Shown here piece after piece: positions 44,908-54,144 of a DNA stretch of 64,000 nucleotides (positions are counted from its first letter, which is position 1; every line of letters starts with the position of its first letter). The position numbers were made by a program, and so were the translations under genes. Source of the DNA: Alphaproteobacteria bacterium (GTDB lineage: Bacteria > Pseudomonadota > Alphaproteobacteria > Micropepsales > Micropepsaceae); contig JAJPIX010000011.1 in assembly GCA_021324545.1 (NCBI GenBank), positions 1 through 64,000 of the forward strand, read 5' to 3'. The notes beneath the pieces are model-generated. The model was not told the origin of the DNA. It made no database searches and saw nothing but the letters and a program-made list of their open reading frames with translations.

Positions 44908-46320
44908 TCATATCCGGTTATAGCGGTCTTCGAAACGGACGATATCATCTTCGCCCAGATAATCGCCGAGCTGTACTTCGATAATATGGAGTTCGCCGGT
45001 GCCTGGATTTTCCGCGCGGTGGCGCGCACCTACCGGAATGACTGTCGATTGGCCGGGCCGCAGCGTGAATACCTCGTTGTTGCGTGTCACCCGGGCTTCG
45101 CCGGACAAGACCACCCAGTGCTCCGAACGATGCCGATGCAGCTGCAGAGAAATCGCTTCACCCGGCGCTATCATCAACTCCTTGACCTGGTAGCCCGGAG
45201 CCTGAAAAAGGGAATCATACCAGCCCCACGGGCGGTGGACCTTGGTATGCGAAGCGATTTCCGGGCGTCCTTTGTCTTTGAGGGCCGCAACGGCGGCAGA
45301 AAGATCCTGCGCGCGGTTCAGAGGGGCAACCAGCGTTGCATCCCGGGTCTGCACGATGGCCAACTGCTCAAGCCCGAGCGCAACAAGAAGCCGTCCATCG
45401 CTTTCCATGAGGCAGTCGTGACAGTTGCTGGCATAGACGTCGCCCCTGATGCTGTTGCCATCGCCGTCTTTGTCGGAAATGTCGCGAAGGGCAGACCAGC
45501 TTCCGATATCCGTCCAGCCGATGTCCGCCGGCACCACGGCGGCAAGTGAGGTTTTTTCCATCACCGCATAGTCGAAGGAGATGGACGGGCTTTTTGCGAA
45601 GCTCGCCTGGTCGAGCTTTATAAGGTTGCCGGTCTTCGCGGCGGCGAGCGCAGCTTCCGCGGCGGACGCGACGTCCGGGCACAATTTCCGCATTTCAGAC
45701 AGAATTGTTCCGGCGCGCGCGATAAACATGCCGGCGTTCCACAGAAAGCGCCCTTCGCCCAGAAAGCGTTCCGCGGTTGCCAGGTCCGGTTTCTCGACAA
45801 AACGCTTCACCTTGCGGGCGTGGTCCGTGATGGGTTCACCCGCTTCGATATAACCATAGCCAGTCGCGGCTTCGGCGGGCTTGATCCCGATCATGACAAT
45901 GAAACCGCGCGCGGCAGCGGCGGCGCCTTCAACAATCGCGCGCCTCAGCGCGGGCGCATCGCCAACGATGTGATCGGCGGGAACGATGCAGAGGATTGCA
46001 TCTTCGCCGGAGGCGTCGCACAGATACCGCGCGGCAGCAGAGATTGCGGGAGCCGTGTTTCGCTTTTCAGGTTCCACAAGGATTGCCTTGGGCTGAATCC
46101 CCGCAGCGGCAAGTTCGCGCGCGACCAGGAAGCCATGTTCGGCGGCGCTGCTCACGACGGGCGCTGAAAAGCGCGCATCACCGGACATGCGAAGAACGGT
46201 ATCCACCAGCAGCGAGTTCGCCGACGTGAAATTCAGGAATTGCTTCGGCATCGCCTGTCGGGACCGGGGCCAAAGTCGTGTTCCGGAGCCCCCGGCCAGG
46301 ATGATCGGAATGATGTCCAT
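44908..46320 (-). CDS. manC: Mannose-1-phosphate guanylyltransferase / mannose-6-phosphate isomerase type II
   Basis: A 470-residue ManC. The nucleotidyltransferase signature ILAGGSGTRLWPRSRQAMPKQFL is N-terminal; RFVEKPD and FLWNAGMFIA follow. From about residue 355 a cupin domain with HRPWGWYDSLF, LQLHRHRSEHWVVLSG and VPVGARHRAENPG is the type II mannose-6-phosphate isomerase part. It produces GDP-mannose for the polysaccharide. The ATG at 46320 begins MDIIPIILAGG; the longer frame is not conserved. Confidence 0.93.
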   Translation of the reverse strand: MDIIPIILAGGSGTRLWPRSRQAMPKQFLNFTSANSLLVDTVLRMSGDARFSAPVVSSAAEHGFLVARELAAAGIQPKAILVEPEKRNTAPAISAAARYLCDASGEDAILCIVPADHIVGDAPALRRAIVEGAAAAARGFIVMIGIKPAEAATGYGYIEAGEPITDHARKVKRFVEKPDLATAERFLGEGRFLWNAGMFIARAGTILSEMRKLCPDVASAAEAALAAAKTGNLIKLDQASFAKSPSISFDYAVMEKTSLAAVVPADIGWTDIGSWSALRDISDKDGDGNSIRGDVYASNCHDCLMESDGRLLVALGLEQLAIVQTRDATLVAPLNRAQDLSAAVAALKDKGRPEIASHTKVHRPWGWYDSLFQAPGYQVKELMIAPGEAISLQLHRHRSEHWVVLSGEARVTRNNEVFTLRPGQSTVIPVGARHRAENPGTGELHIIEVQLGDYLGEDDIVRFEDRYNRI

Positions 46321-46467
46321 AAGGGCTCTTCGTGCGTTCCGGGCGTATCGGACCGTACTTGAAGCCGCGCGAGCAGCAAAAGTCCAGCACATCGGGATCC
46401 CGCTGGCGCTGGGGGAGCCGCCTCCGGCGCAAAAGGCGAATATGCGCCCTGCCGGAAAACAGCCTTT

Positions 46468-48003
46468 TCAGGCGCCAAGGTGCTTGCGCGCACGTGCCAG
46501 AACCTCGGCGGATGTGCCGGTTGCGTCGAGCATCTGCCAGTCTCCGGCGGCGGCGATTGTCGCGATCTGCCGGCGAAGCACCCCGACATCCGCATCGGAC
46601 GCATCTTTTGTCCGCTTGCCGACTCTGCTCTCGAGTATTTCAGCCGGCGCGCGGAGCCACACGCCATCGAAAGGCACGCCATGCGCACGCGCAACAGCGG
46701 CAATCGCATCCCGTTCGGCTCTCGCTCCGTGGACTGCGTCGGCAATGACCGCACATCCGGCGTCAAGCAAATGTCCCGCGATCCGGGTCATTTCCCCATA
46801 TACTTTGGCGTTGACGTCACTGGTGTAGGCAGAAGGCGAAAGGCGGACATGTTCTTCCGCACCCATGATCTTCTTGCGCAGGATGTCGCTCCTCAACACA
46901 ACAGCGCCAGGTGCGCCGCCAAATAGTGGCGCGAGCGCGTAAGCAAGCGTGGATTTTCCCGTGCCCGACAGACCGCCGACTGCAACAAGGCGCGGCGGCG
47001 GCGGTGAAAGATATTCGATCGCGCGGTCGAGGAGGACCGCTGCCTCCGACTCCTGTCCGCCTGTGCCCAGCTCCCTCGCCGACATGGCGACATGCGCCCG
47101 GATGGCCGCGCGGCAGGAGAGAAACAGTGGGAGGGCGGTCAAGCCCCCGCTATCGAACGTCTTTTCCAGATAACGGTTGAAAAGCGCGTTGGCAGGCCCG
47201 CGCAGGCCATGCCGATCGAGATCCATCAACAGAAACGCCAGATCGAACCACACATCGATGCACGCGATATCGTCGTTGAATTCGATGGCATCGATGGGCG
47301 TGGGCACGCCCTCCAGAAGGCAGATGTTGTTCAAGTGCAGATCGCCATGACAGCGCCGCACGAAACCGTCCCTGCGGCGCTGCTCGAGCAGAGGCCCGAC
47401 GCGCCCAAGCCACGCCTTCGATTTTGCGCAAAGGGCATCCACCTTGTTCCGGGCGAACGGCTGCCGGCCCAGAATTTGCGCGTTCTCTTCGATCACGCGC
47501 GCCATGCCGCTTTCGCCGCCGAATGTGAATATCCGTTCGGCCCGGTCGTGGAAAGCGGCGATCGTTTCGGCGAGCGGCAACACAAGGTCACGCGTCAGCC
47601 GTCCGGCGCGGCGCAGATTTTCCAGAACGTCGCCCTGGGCAAACCGGCGCATGACAAGAACCCAGTCAACCGCCTGTGCATGCTCGTCTCGCGAGCCGAA
47701 TCGCAGCCCGCGTGCATCCTGAACGATCGGCCGGACTTCCAGATAGAGCTTCGGCGCCGTGCGCCGGTTGATCGCAAGTTCCGCCTCGCACATGGCGCGG
47801 CGCTTGTCTGGCGTCGAGTAGTCGAGATAGGGATATTTCACCGCGCGCTTGAGCTTGTAGGCGCGCTCGCCCGCAAGAAAAACGATCGAGGCGTGCGTTT
47901 CATGGCGTTCGATCTTCTCACCCTTGAGGCCGTAGCTTTCCGCACGGCCCAGGAACGCCACGACTTCCTCCTGATCCTGCAATGCGTTCGCCACGGTTGC
48001 CAT
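46468..48003 (-). CDS. APH-like kinase / P-loop ATPase fusion
   Basis: A 511-residue two-domain protein. Residues 1-310 are an aminoglycoside-phosphotransferase/choline-kinase-like fold with CHGDLHLNNIC (His219, Asp221, Asn226) and IDAIEFNDDIACIDVWFDLAFL as the metal-binding element. Residues 335-511 are a P-loop kinase of the zeta-toxin/AAA type with GGLSGTGKST (about 343-352). Fusions of this kind are widespread in proteobacteria but have no assigned substrate; antibiotic resistance should not be assumed. The ATG at 48003 is chosen over earlier GTG/ATG codons because alignable sequence starts there. It is divergent from fabD. Confidence 0.82.
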   Translation of the reverse strand: MATVANALQDQEEVVAFLGRAESYGLKGEKIERHETHASIVFLAGERAYKLKRAVKYPYLDYSTPDKRRAMCEAELAINRRTAPKLYLEVRPIVQDARGLRFGSRDEHAQAVDWVLVMRRFAQGDVLENLRRAGRLTRDLVLPLAETIAAFHDRAERIFTFGGESGMARVIEENAQILGRQPFARNKVDALCAKSKAWLGRVGPLLEQRRRDGFVRRCHGDLHLNNICLLEGVPTPIDAIEFNDDIACIDVWFDLAFLLMDLDRHGLRGPANALFNRYLEKTFDSGGLTALPLFLSCRAAIRAHVAMSARELGTGGQESEAAVLLDRAIEYLSPPPPRLVAVGGLSGTGKSTLAYALAPLFGGAPGAVVLRSDILRKKIMGAEEHVRLSPSAYTSDVNAKVYGEMTRIAGHLLDAGCAVIADAVHGARAERDAIAAVARAHGVPFDGVWLRAPAEILESRVGKRTKDASDADVGVLRRQIATIAAAGDWQMLDATGTSAEVLARARKHLGA

Positions 48004-48125
48004 GGACGGGACCACCACCCTGCCAGCAGGGCAAAATAGCATGGCCGTGCCGGGACATGACGCCCGCATTGGCTTGACTTGACGGCCGTCCCGGCTTTGT
48101 GTGCGCCGGATTTTTTGGGGGTGCC

Positions 48126-49088
48126 ATGACGCGCGCATTCATTTTTCCGGGACAGGGCAGCCAGCAGGTAGGCATGGGCAAGGCGCTGGCCGAGGCGTTT
48201 GCGCCAGCGCGCCAGACGTTCGAGGAAGTGGATGATGCCCTGTCGCAGAAGCTCTCCAGGCTCATGTGGGAGGGACCTGAGGCCGATCTCACTCTCACCG
48301 AGAATGCGCAGCCTGCAATCATGGCAGCCAGCATGGCGATCGTGCGCACGCTCCAACGCGACGGGGGGCTGGACGTGGGACGGCATGCACGGCTCGTGGC
48401 CGGCCATTCCCTTGGCGAATATACGGCGCTGTGCGCGGCGGGCGCCTTCACCCTTTCGGACGCCGCGCGCCTTCTGAAGACACGCGGCCGGGCCATGCAG
48501 GCGGCCGTGCCTGTTGGCGAAGGAGCCATGAGCGCGCTGCTTGGCGCCGAAATCGATCTCGCCGAAGCGGCCGCGAAAGAGGCCGTGGCGTGCGCGCCGC
48601 CGACAGAGGAAAATCCGGTCTGCGTAGTGGCCAACGACAATGCGCCAGGTCAGGTGGTGATTTCCGGCACAACGGCCGCGGTGGAGCGTGCCGGCGAAAT
48701 TGCCAGGGCAAAGGGCGCCAAGCGCGCCATGATGCTGAACGTAAGCGCGCCATTCCATTCCCCACTGATGCAGCCCGCGGCAGACAGGATGCGGGAAGCG
48801 CTCGCAGCGGTCGCCATCCGCCCGCCGGCCGCGCCGGTGGTTGCAAACGTCACCGCCGGTGAAATCCACGAACCGGAAACCATCCGCAAATTGCTGGTCG
48901 AACAGATCACCGGGCGCGTGCGTTGGCGCGAGAGCGTTCTGTCCTTTCGCCATTTGGGCGCCGGCACCACGGTCGAGTTCGGCGGCAACAAGGTATTGAC
49001 GGGGATGGTCAAGCGCACCGATCGTGAGCTTGAAACGATCACGCTCGACACGCCTTCGGATATAGAAGCCTTCGCAAAGAAGCTGTGA
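48126..49088 (+). CDS. fabD: Malonyl-CoA:ACP transacylase
   Basis: A 320-residue FabD, loading malonyl groups on acyl carrier protein. FIFPGQGSQQVGMGK is the N-terminus; the nucleophile lies in AGHSLGEYTAL, followed by VSAPFHSPLMQPA with the catalytic His and VEFGGNKVLTGMVKR at the end. GGGGGTG precedes the ATG at 48126. It heads the plus-strand run fabD-fabG-acpP-fabF-mltG-yicC-gmk. Confidence 0.96.
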   Translation: MTRAFIFPGQGSQQVGMGKALAEAFAPARQTFEEVDDALSQKLSRLMWEGPEADLTLTENAQPAIMAASMAIVRTLQRDGGLDVGRHARLVAGHSLGEYTALCAAGAFTLSDAARLLKTRGRAMQAAVPVGEGAMSALLGAEIDLAEAAAKEAVACAPPTEENPVCVVANDNAPGQVVISGTTAAVERAGEIARAKGAKRAMMLNVSAPFHSPLMQPAADRMREALAAVAIRPPAAPVVANVTAGEIHEPETIRKLLVEQITGRVRWRESVLSFRHLGAGTTVEFGGNKVLTGMVKRTDRELETITLDTPSDIEAFAKKL

Positions 49089-49096
49089 GGCCAGCC

Positions 49097-49840
49097 ATGT
49101 TTGACCTTTCGGGAAAAACCGCGCTTGTGACCGGAGCTTCCGGCGGCATCGGCGGGGCGATTGCGCGCGCGCTGCACGCCCGGGGCGCAACCGTGATCCT
49201 TTCGGGCACGCGCGGCGAGGCGCTGGAATTTCTCAAGACCGAACTTGGCGCTCGCGCCCATGTTGCGGTCTGCAACCTCGCCGATCTGTCCGCAGTCGAG
49301 GCATTGCCGAAAGAAGCGGAGGCGGCGGCGGGCGGCGCGATCGACATTCTCGTGAACAACGCCGGCATCACGCGTGACAATCTTTTCATGCGCATGAAGG
49401 ATGAAGAGTGGGATCAGGTAATCGCGGTGGATCTGACCGCCGCGTTCCGGCTTTCCCGCGGTGTCTTGCGCGGAATGATGAAAAAGCGCTGGGGGAGGAT
49501 CATTTCGATCACCTCGGTGGTCGGCGCAACGGGCAATCCCGGCCAAGGCAACTATGCCGCCGCAAAGGCTGGCCTTGTGGGCATGTCCAAATCGCTCGCC
49601 GCCGAGGTGGCCAGCCGCAACATTACAGTCAACTGTGTTGCGCCCGGCTTCATCGCCACGCCCATGACCGATGTCCTGACAGAAGACCAGAAGGCTGCCC
49701 TGCTCAGCCGAATCCCGGCTGGGCGCATGGGAACCCCTCAGGACGTGGCCGGCGCGGTCGTCTTTCTGGCAAGCGAGGAAGCATCCTATATCACCGGCCA
49801 GACGCTCCATCCCAATGGCGGAATGGCAATGATTTCATAA
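49097..49840 (+). CDS. fabG: 3-oxoacyl-ACP reductase
   Basis: A 247-residue SDR reductase of fatty-acid elongation, using NADPH. TGASGGIGGAIA binds the cofactor, NNAGITRDN is the family motif, and the catalytic Ser, Tyr and Lys are in SITSVVGATGNPGQGNYAAAKAG. The C-terminus YITGQTLHPNGGMAM is typical. GAGG seven bases upstream fixes the ATG at 49097, eight bases after fabD. Confidence 0.96.
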   Translation: MFDLSGKTALVTGASGGIGGAIARALHARGATVILSGTRGEALEFLKTELGARAHVAVCNLADLSAVEALPKEAEAAAGGAIDILVNNAGITRDNLFMRMKDEEWDQVIAVDLTAAFRLSRGVLRGMMKKRWGRIISITSVVGATGNPGQGNYAAAKAGLVGMSKSLAAEVASRNITVNCVAPGFIATPMTDVLTEDQKAALLSRIPAGRMGTPQDVAGAVVFLASEEASYITGQTLHPNGGMAMIS

Positions 49841-49992
49841 AGAAATCAAAAGCTTGATCGGAATGTAGCGGGACCAAAGGCTTTGTGTTACCAACCGGGC
49901 AACCTTCGGCTCCCGGGTGGGGCTTCCGAGGGCTTCGCCGCTGCCCCTGAACCGCGGCGTCGAAAAAACAGCAAAGAGGTCAAGAAGCAGCA

Positions 49993-50229
49993 ATGAGCGA
50001 TATTGCCGAACGCGTGAAGAAGATCGTGGTCGAGCATTTGAATGTGGACGCCGACAAGGTGACGGACAGTGCCTCCTTCATCGAGGATCTCGGCGCCGAC
50101 AGCCTCGATACCGTCGAGCTGGTCATGGCGTTCGAGGAGGAGTTCGGCATCGAGATCCCCGATGACGCGGCCGAATCCATCGTCACCGTGGGAGACGCGG
50201 TGAAGTATATCGAAAAGTCGCAGGCGTAA
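49993..50229 (+). CDS. acpP: Acyl carrier protein
   Basis: A 78-residue acidic acyl carrier protein. The phosphopantetheine attachment Ser is in [38 protein letters not shown] is the expected N-terminal helix. AGAGGTCAAGAAG precedes the ATG. The 152-base gap from fabG may hold its own promoter, as is usual for this abundant protein. Confidence 0.97.
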   Translation: MSDIAERVKKIVVEHLNVDADKVTDSASFIEDLGADSLDTVELVMAFEEEFGIEIPDDAAESIVTVGDAVKYIEKSQA

Positions 50230-50253
50230 GGCTGGCCGCGAACGGTTCATTCC

Positions 50254-51516
50254 ATGCGTAGAGTTGTCATCACCGGGCTGGGATTGGTCACGCCCCTGGC
50301 CTGCGGGGTGGATGCGACGTGGTCGCGCCTTCTTGCAGGACGCTCCGGCGCCAGACCCATCACCAGCTTCAGGGTGGACGATATGCCAGCGCGCATCGCC
50401 TGCACGTTGCCGCGCGGTGATGGCACGGACGCCACATTCAATCCCGATCAGTGGGTGGACCCGAAAGAACAGCGGCGGGTGGACCAGTTCATCGTCTATG
50501 GACTGGCTGCCGCCCAGCAGGCGGTGACGGATTCCGGCTACGAACCGAAAACCGAAGAACAACGCTGGCGCACGGGCGTGCTCATCGGATCGGGAATTGG
50601 CGGGCTGGAGGGAATCGATGAGGGCGCAATTCTCGTCCACGAAAAGGGCCCACGAAGGCTTACGCCCTTCTTCATTCCCGGCAGCCTCATCAACCTTGTT
50701 TCCGGCTACGCCTCAATCCGCTTTGGCTACAAGGGCCCAAACCATGCCGTCGTCACGGCCTGCGCGACGGGCGCCCACGCCATCGGCGACGCGGCCCGTC
50801 TGATCGCGCTGGACGACGCTGACGTTATGCTGGCCGGAGGCACCGAAGCGGCAATCTGCCGCTTGGGGATGGCGGGCTTCGCGGCCTGCCGCGCGCTTTC
50901 CACGGGCTTCAATGACACCCCTGAAAAGGCTTCACGCCCCTGGGACCGCGACCGCGACGGCTTTGTGATGGGCGAAGGCGCCGGCATGGTGATTCTCGAG
51001 GAATATGAGCACGCCAAGGCGCGCGGCGCGAAGATTTATGCGGAAGTGGCTGGCTATGGGCTTTCCGGCGACGCCTACCACATCACCGCGCCGGCGGAAG
51101 ACGGCAATGGCGGTTTCCGCGCCATGCAGATGGCCCTGAAACGCGCCAATCTTACGCCATCAGATATCGACTATATCAATGCCCATGGTACCTCGACACC
51201 CCTGGGTGACGAGATCGAGCTGCACGCCGTTGAGCGGATGCTGGGCAACGCCACGGGCAAGGTGTCGATGTCGTCCACCAAGTCCTCAATCGGACACCTC
51301 TTGGGCGCTGCGGGCGCAGTTGAGGCTATTTTCTGCGCCCTCGCGATCCGCGATCAGGTTGTGCCGCCGACGCTCAATCTCGACAACCCGTCGGCAGAAA
51401 CAGAAATTGATCTGGTGCCCCACAAGGCGCGAAAGCGAGAAGTGAGAACCGCAATGTCGAACTCCTTTGGCTTTGGCGGCACCAATGCGTCCCTCATATT
51501 GACGGCCGTGCAGTAG
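50254..51516 (+). CDS. fabF: 3-oxoacyl-ACP synthase II
   Basis: A 420-residue condensing enzyme of fatty-acid elongation. The nucleophilic Cys is in VVTACATGAHAIGDA, and the two catalytic His are in NAHGTSTPLGD and SSIGHLLGAAGA. GFGGTNASLIL closes the protein. It starts 24 bases after acpP and runs into mltG with eight bases between. Confidence 0.97.
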   Translation: MRRVVITGLGLVTPLACGVDATWSRLLAGRSGARPITSFRVDDMPARIACTLPRGDGTDATFNPDQWVDPKEQRRVDQFIVYGLAAAQQAVTDSGYEPKTEEQRWRTGVLIGSGIGGLEGIDEGAILVHEKGPRRLTPFFIPGSLINLVSGYASIRFGYKGPNHAVVTACATGAHAIGDAARLIALDDADVMLAGGTEAAICRLGMAGFAACRALSTGFNDTPEKASRPWDRDRDGFVMGEGAGMVILEEYEHAKARGAKIYAEVAGYGLSGDAYHITAPAEDGNGGFRAMQMALKRANLTPSDIDYINAHGTSTPLGDEIELHAVERMLGNATGKVSMSSTKSSIGHLLGAAGAVEAIFCALAIRDQVVPPTLNLDNPSAETEIDLVPHKARKREVRTAMSNSFGFGGTNASLILTAVQ

Positions 51517-51524
51517 CCCCCGTT

Positions 51525-52529
51525 ATGCGCCGCGTTCTCCTGTTCGTGATCGTGCTGGCACTTCTGATCGGGGGCGCGATCTGGTGGGAGCGCAACAACT
51601 TCTTCGCGGCCGGCCCTTCGGCAGAGGGCGCCGTCGTGCTGATTGAGCCTGGCGATCATGCCAGCATCATCGCGGAGAAGCTTGAAAGGGCGGGCATCAT
51701 TCAGAACGCCGCCCTGTTCAATCTGGGCCTGCGCATCCGCAACCAGCAATCGGCCCTCAAGGCCGGAGAATACTGGTTTCCCCCGCATGTCAGCATGGCG
51801 AGCGCTGCCGGGATCATGATCAGCGGCAAATCCATCCTGCACAAACTGACTGCGGCCGAAGGGCTGACCAGCGCCATGATTTACGATCTGGTGCGAACAA
51901 ATGCCGTGCTGACCGGAGATCCCGGCGCCGTGCCGCCGGAGGGATCACTTCTGCCGGAAACCTATCTCTTCACCCGCGGCATGACGCGCGCCCATCTTCT
52001 TTCGCTCATGCACCAGGCGCAGGCGAAGTTTCTCAAGGCACATTGGGGGGAGCGCGCCGCGAATCTGCCCTACACAACGCCAGAGCAGGCGCTGATTCTG
52101 GCCTCCATCGTCGAAAAGGAGACGGCCCTTCCGTCAGAGCGCCGCCACATAGCTTCAGTGTTCGTGAACAGGCTGAGGCTTGGGATGAAGCTGGAATCCG
52201 ACCCCACCATCATCTACGGCATCACCCAGGGCTATCCATTGGGCCGCCGCATTTACCAGAGCGAGATCACCGCCCCCACGCCTTACAACACCTATGTGAT
52301 TGCCGGTCTTCCGCCCACACCCATTTGCAACCCCGGCAAGGATTCGATCCTGGCAGTACTCAATCCTTCAAATTCGAACGATCTGTATTTCGTGGCCGAT
52401 GGAACCGGCGGGCATGCATTTGCTGCCACGCTTGCGGACCAGAACCGCAATGTCGCCCGCTGGCGCGCGATCCACAATCCGCGGCCGCCGGCAAAGCCCA
52501 AGCCGGAACGGCCGCGGCACAAGCGCTGA
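51525..52529 (+). CDS. mltG: Endolytic murein transglycosylase
   Basis: A 334-residue MltG (YceG). One N-terminal transmembrane helix (VLLFVIVLALLIGGAIWW) anchors a periplasmic domain with a LysM-like part (VVLIEPGDHASIIAEKLERAGI) and the catalytic region with Glu in ILASIVEKETALPSERR, followed by LESDPTIIYGIT and SPYNTY-like TPYNTYVIAGLPPTPICNPG. It cuts nascent glycan strands. It is placed after fabF as in many proteobacteria. Confidence 0.95.
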   Translation: MRRVLLFVIVLALLIGGAIWWERNNFFAAGPSAEGAVVLIEPGDHASIIAEKLERAGIIQNAALFNLGLRIRNQQSALKAGEYWFPPHVSMASAAGIMISGKSILHKLTAAEGLTSAMIYDLVRTNAVLTGDPGAVPPEGSLLPETYLFTRGMTRAHLLSLMHQAQAKFLKAHWGERAANLPYTTPEQALILASIVEKETALPSERRHIASVFVNRLRLGMKLESDPTIIYGITQGYPLGRRIYQSEITAPTPYNTYVIAGLPPTPICNPGKDSILAVLNPSNSNDLYFVADGTGGHAFAATLADQNRNVARWRAIHNPRPPAKPKPERPRHKR

Positions 52530-52594
52530 GCTGAGCTATCAGCTTTCGCCCCGCAGATGCGCGCGCTACATTCCTGCGGCACCGGAGAATCCCG

Positions 52595-53482
52595 ATGAGT
52601 CTTGTCAGTATGACCGGCTTCGCCGAGGCCCACGGCGCCTTCGAAGCCTTGCGCTGGCGTTGGGAAGTTAAGAGCGTCAACGGCCGTGGGCTCGACATGC
52701 GGTTGCGCACACCGCCCGGCTTCGAAAGTATCGAGCCGGCCGCGCGCCTGCTTGCCGGCGAGCGGTTCCGGCGCGGCAACATCCAGGCAACGCTGACGCT
52801 GGAGCCGCAGGAGGGGGGAAAGGCCCTTCGCGTCGATCCGGCGGCCTTGGCCGCGGCCGTGCGCCTAGCCAAGGAAATTGAAAACGATTCGGGCCTCGCC
52901 CCGGCCCGGGCAGACGGCATTCTGGGGCTCAAAGGCGTCATCGTGCCGGACGATATGGCCGAGCTCGATCAGGCGGAGCGCGCCGCGCGCGACGCCGCAA
53001 TTCTGGAAAGCCTCGCTGCCGCGTTTGACAATCTTGCCCGCGCCCGGCGCACCGAAGGCGCAAAGCTGGCCGTGGTTCTGCAAAACCATATGGGCGAAAT
53101 TGAGCGCCTCACTCGGGAAGCCGCGAAATCGGCCGGCGCGCAGCTTTCCAATCTCAGGGACAGGATCGCCGCCCAGCTTGGCGAGCTGATGGCTGCCGGA
53201 AGCGTGTCCGAAGAGCGGCTGGCGCAGGAAGCGGCTCTGCTGGCCATCAGGGCCGATGTGCGCGAGGAACTCGACCGGCTGACGGCCCATGTCCACGAGG
53301 CGAAGGCCCTGATGGCCTCCGGCGATGCCGTGGGCCGCAAGCTCGATTTCCTGGCGCAGGAATTCAACCGCGAAGCCAACACGCTGTGCTCCAAGTCCTC
53401 CGATATCGCACTGACGCGGCTTGGCCTTGCGTTGAAACACGCCATCGACCAGTTTCGCGAGCAGGCGCTGAACATCGAATGA
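52595..53482 (+). CDS. yicC: YicC family protein (endoribonuclease-type)
   Basis: A 295-residue YicC/YloC protein. The N-terminal SMTGFAEA and WEVKSVNGRGLDMRLR lead the YicC domain; the C-terminal DUF1732 part has EELDRLTAHVHEAKAL, GRKLDFLAQEFNREANTLCSKS and the terminal AIDQFREQALNIE. Members have been described as endoribonucleases. Its stop overlaps the gmk ATG by four bases (ATGA). Confidence 0.94.
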   Translation: MSLVSMTGFAEAHGAFEALRWRWEVKSVNGRGLDMRLRTPPGFESIEPAARLLAGERFRRGNIQATLTLEPQEGGKALRVDPAALAAAVRLAKEIENDSGLAPARADGILGLKGVIVPDDMAELDQAERAARDAAILESLAAAFDNLARARRTEGAKLAVVLQNHMGEIERLTREAAKSAGAQLSNLRDRIAAQLGELMAAGSVSEERLAQEAALLAIRADVREELDRLTAHVHEAKALMASGDAVGRKLDFLAQEFNREANTLCSKSSDIALTRLGLALKHAIDQFREQALNIE

Positions 53483-54123
53483 GCGATATCAGACGCAGAG
53501 GGCTGATGCTGGTTCTGTCATCGCCGTCGGGCGCGGGCAAAACCACGTTGTCGCGGCGCCTGCTGGAAGGCGACGGTGCGATTACGCTTTCTGTTTCGGC
53601 CACCACACGCGCAAAGCGGCCCAACGAAGTGGAAGGACGTGACTACTACTTCGTGACACCCGAAAAATTCGGCGACATGGTGAAGGCAGGCGATTTTCTT
53701 GAGCATGCCACCGTGTTCGAGCATCAATACGGCACGCCAAAGCAGCCGGTACTGACTGCGCTCGGCCGGGGCCGCGATGTTCTTTTCGATATTGACTGGC
53801 AGGGCACGCAGCAGCTGAAGGAGCGCGCGCGGGAAGATCTCGTGAGCGTGTTTGTGCTGCCGCCGACGCATGAGGAGCTGGAACGCAGGCTGAAAGCGCG
53901 CGCGCAGGATTCCGACGAGGTGGTGAAGAAGCGCATGGCCAAGGCGGCCAGCGAAATCAGCCACTGGCCGGAATATGACTATGTTGTCGTCAACGACGAT
54001 CTTGACCGCGCGCTTTTCAAAGTGCGCGCAATCCTGGAGGCCGAACGGGCGCGCCGCGCGCGCCTTGTCGGCGTGAGCGAATTTGTGGCGACGCTGGTGA
54101 AAACCAGAATCACGCCTTCATGA
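53479..54123 (+). CDS. gmk: Guanylate kinase
   Basis: A 214-residue guanylate kinase, phosphorylating GMP. The P-loop is SSPSGAGKTTLSRRLL, followed by SVSATTRAKRPNEVEGRDYYFV (GMP-binding) and DIDWQGTQQL. The ATG at 53479 overlaps the yicC stop, which decides it over the longer frame. Confidence 0.96.
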   Translation: MSDIRRRGLMLVLSSPSGAGKTTLSRRLLEGDGAITLSVSATTRAKRPNEVEGRDYYFVTPEKFGDMVKAGDFLEHATVFEHQYGTPKQPVLTALGRGRDVLFDIDWQGTQQLKERAREDLVSVFVLPPTHEELERRLKARAQDSDEVVKKRMAKAASEISHWPEYDYVVVNDDLDRALFKVRAILEAERARRARLVGVSEFVATLVKTRITPS

Positions 54124-54144
54124 GACCGATCCCGTGGAACACAT

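Noticed and set aside
46468-48003. Aminoglycoside phosphotransferase fold considered as an antibiotic resistance gene
   Set aside because: The fused P-loop kinase domain and lack of any mobile context mark a widespread chromosomal family without demonstrated drug activity.
48126-54123. Fatty-acid cluster considered as part of a secondary-metabolite locus
   Set aside because: fabD-fabG-acpP-fabF-mltG-yicC-gmk is ordinary housekeeping order with intact catalytic residues.
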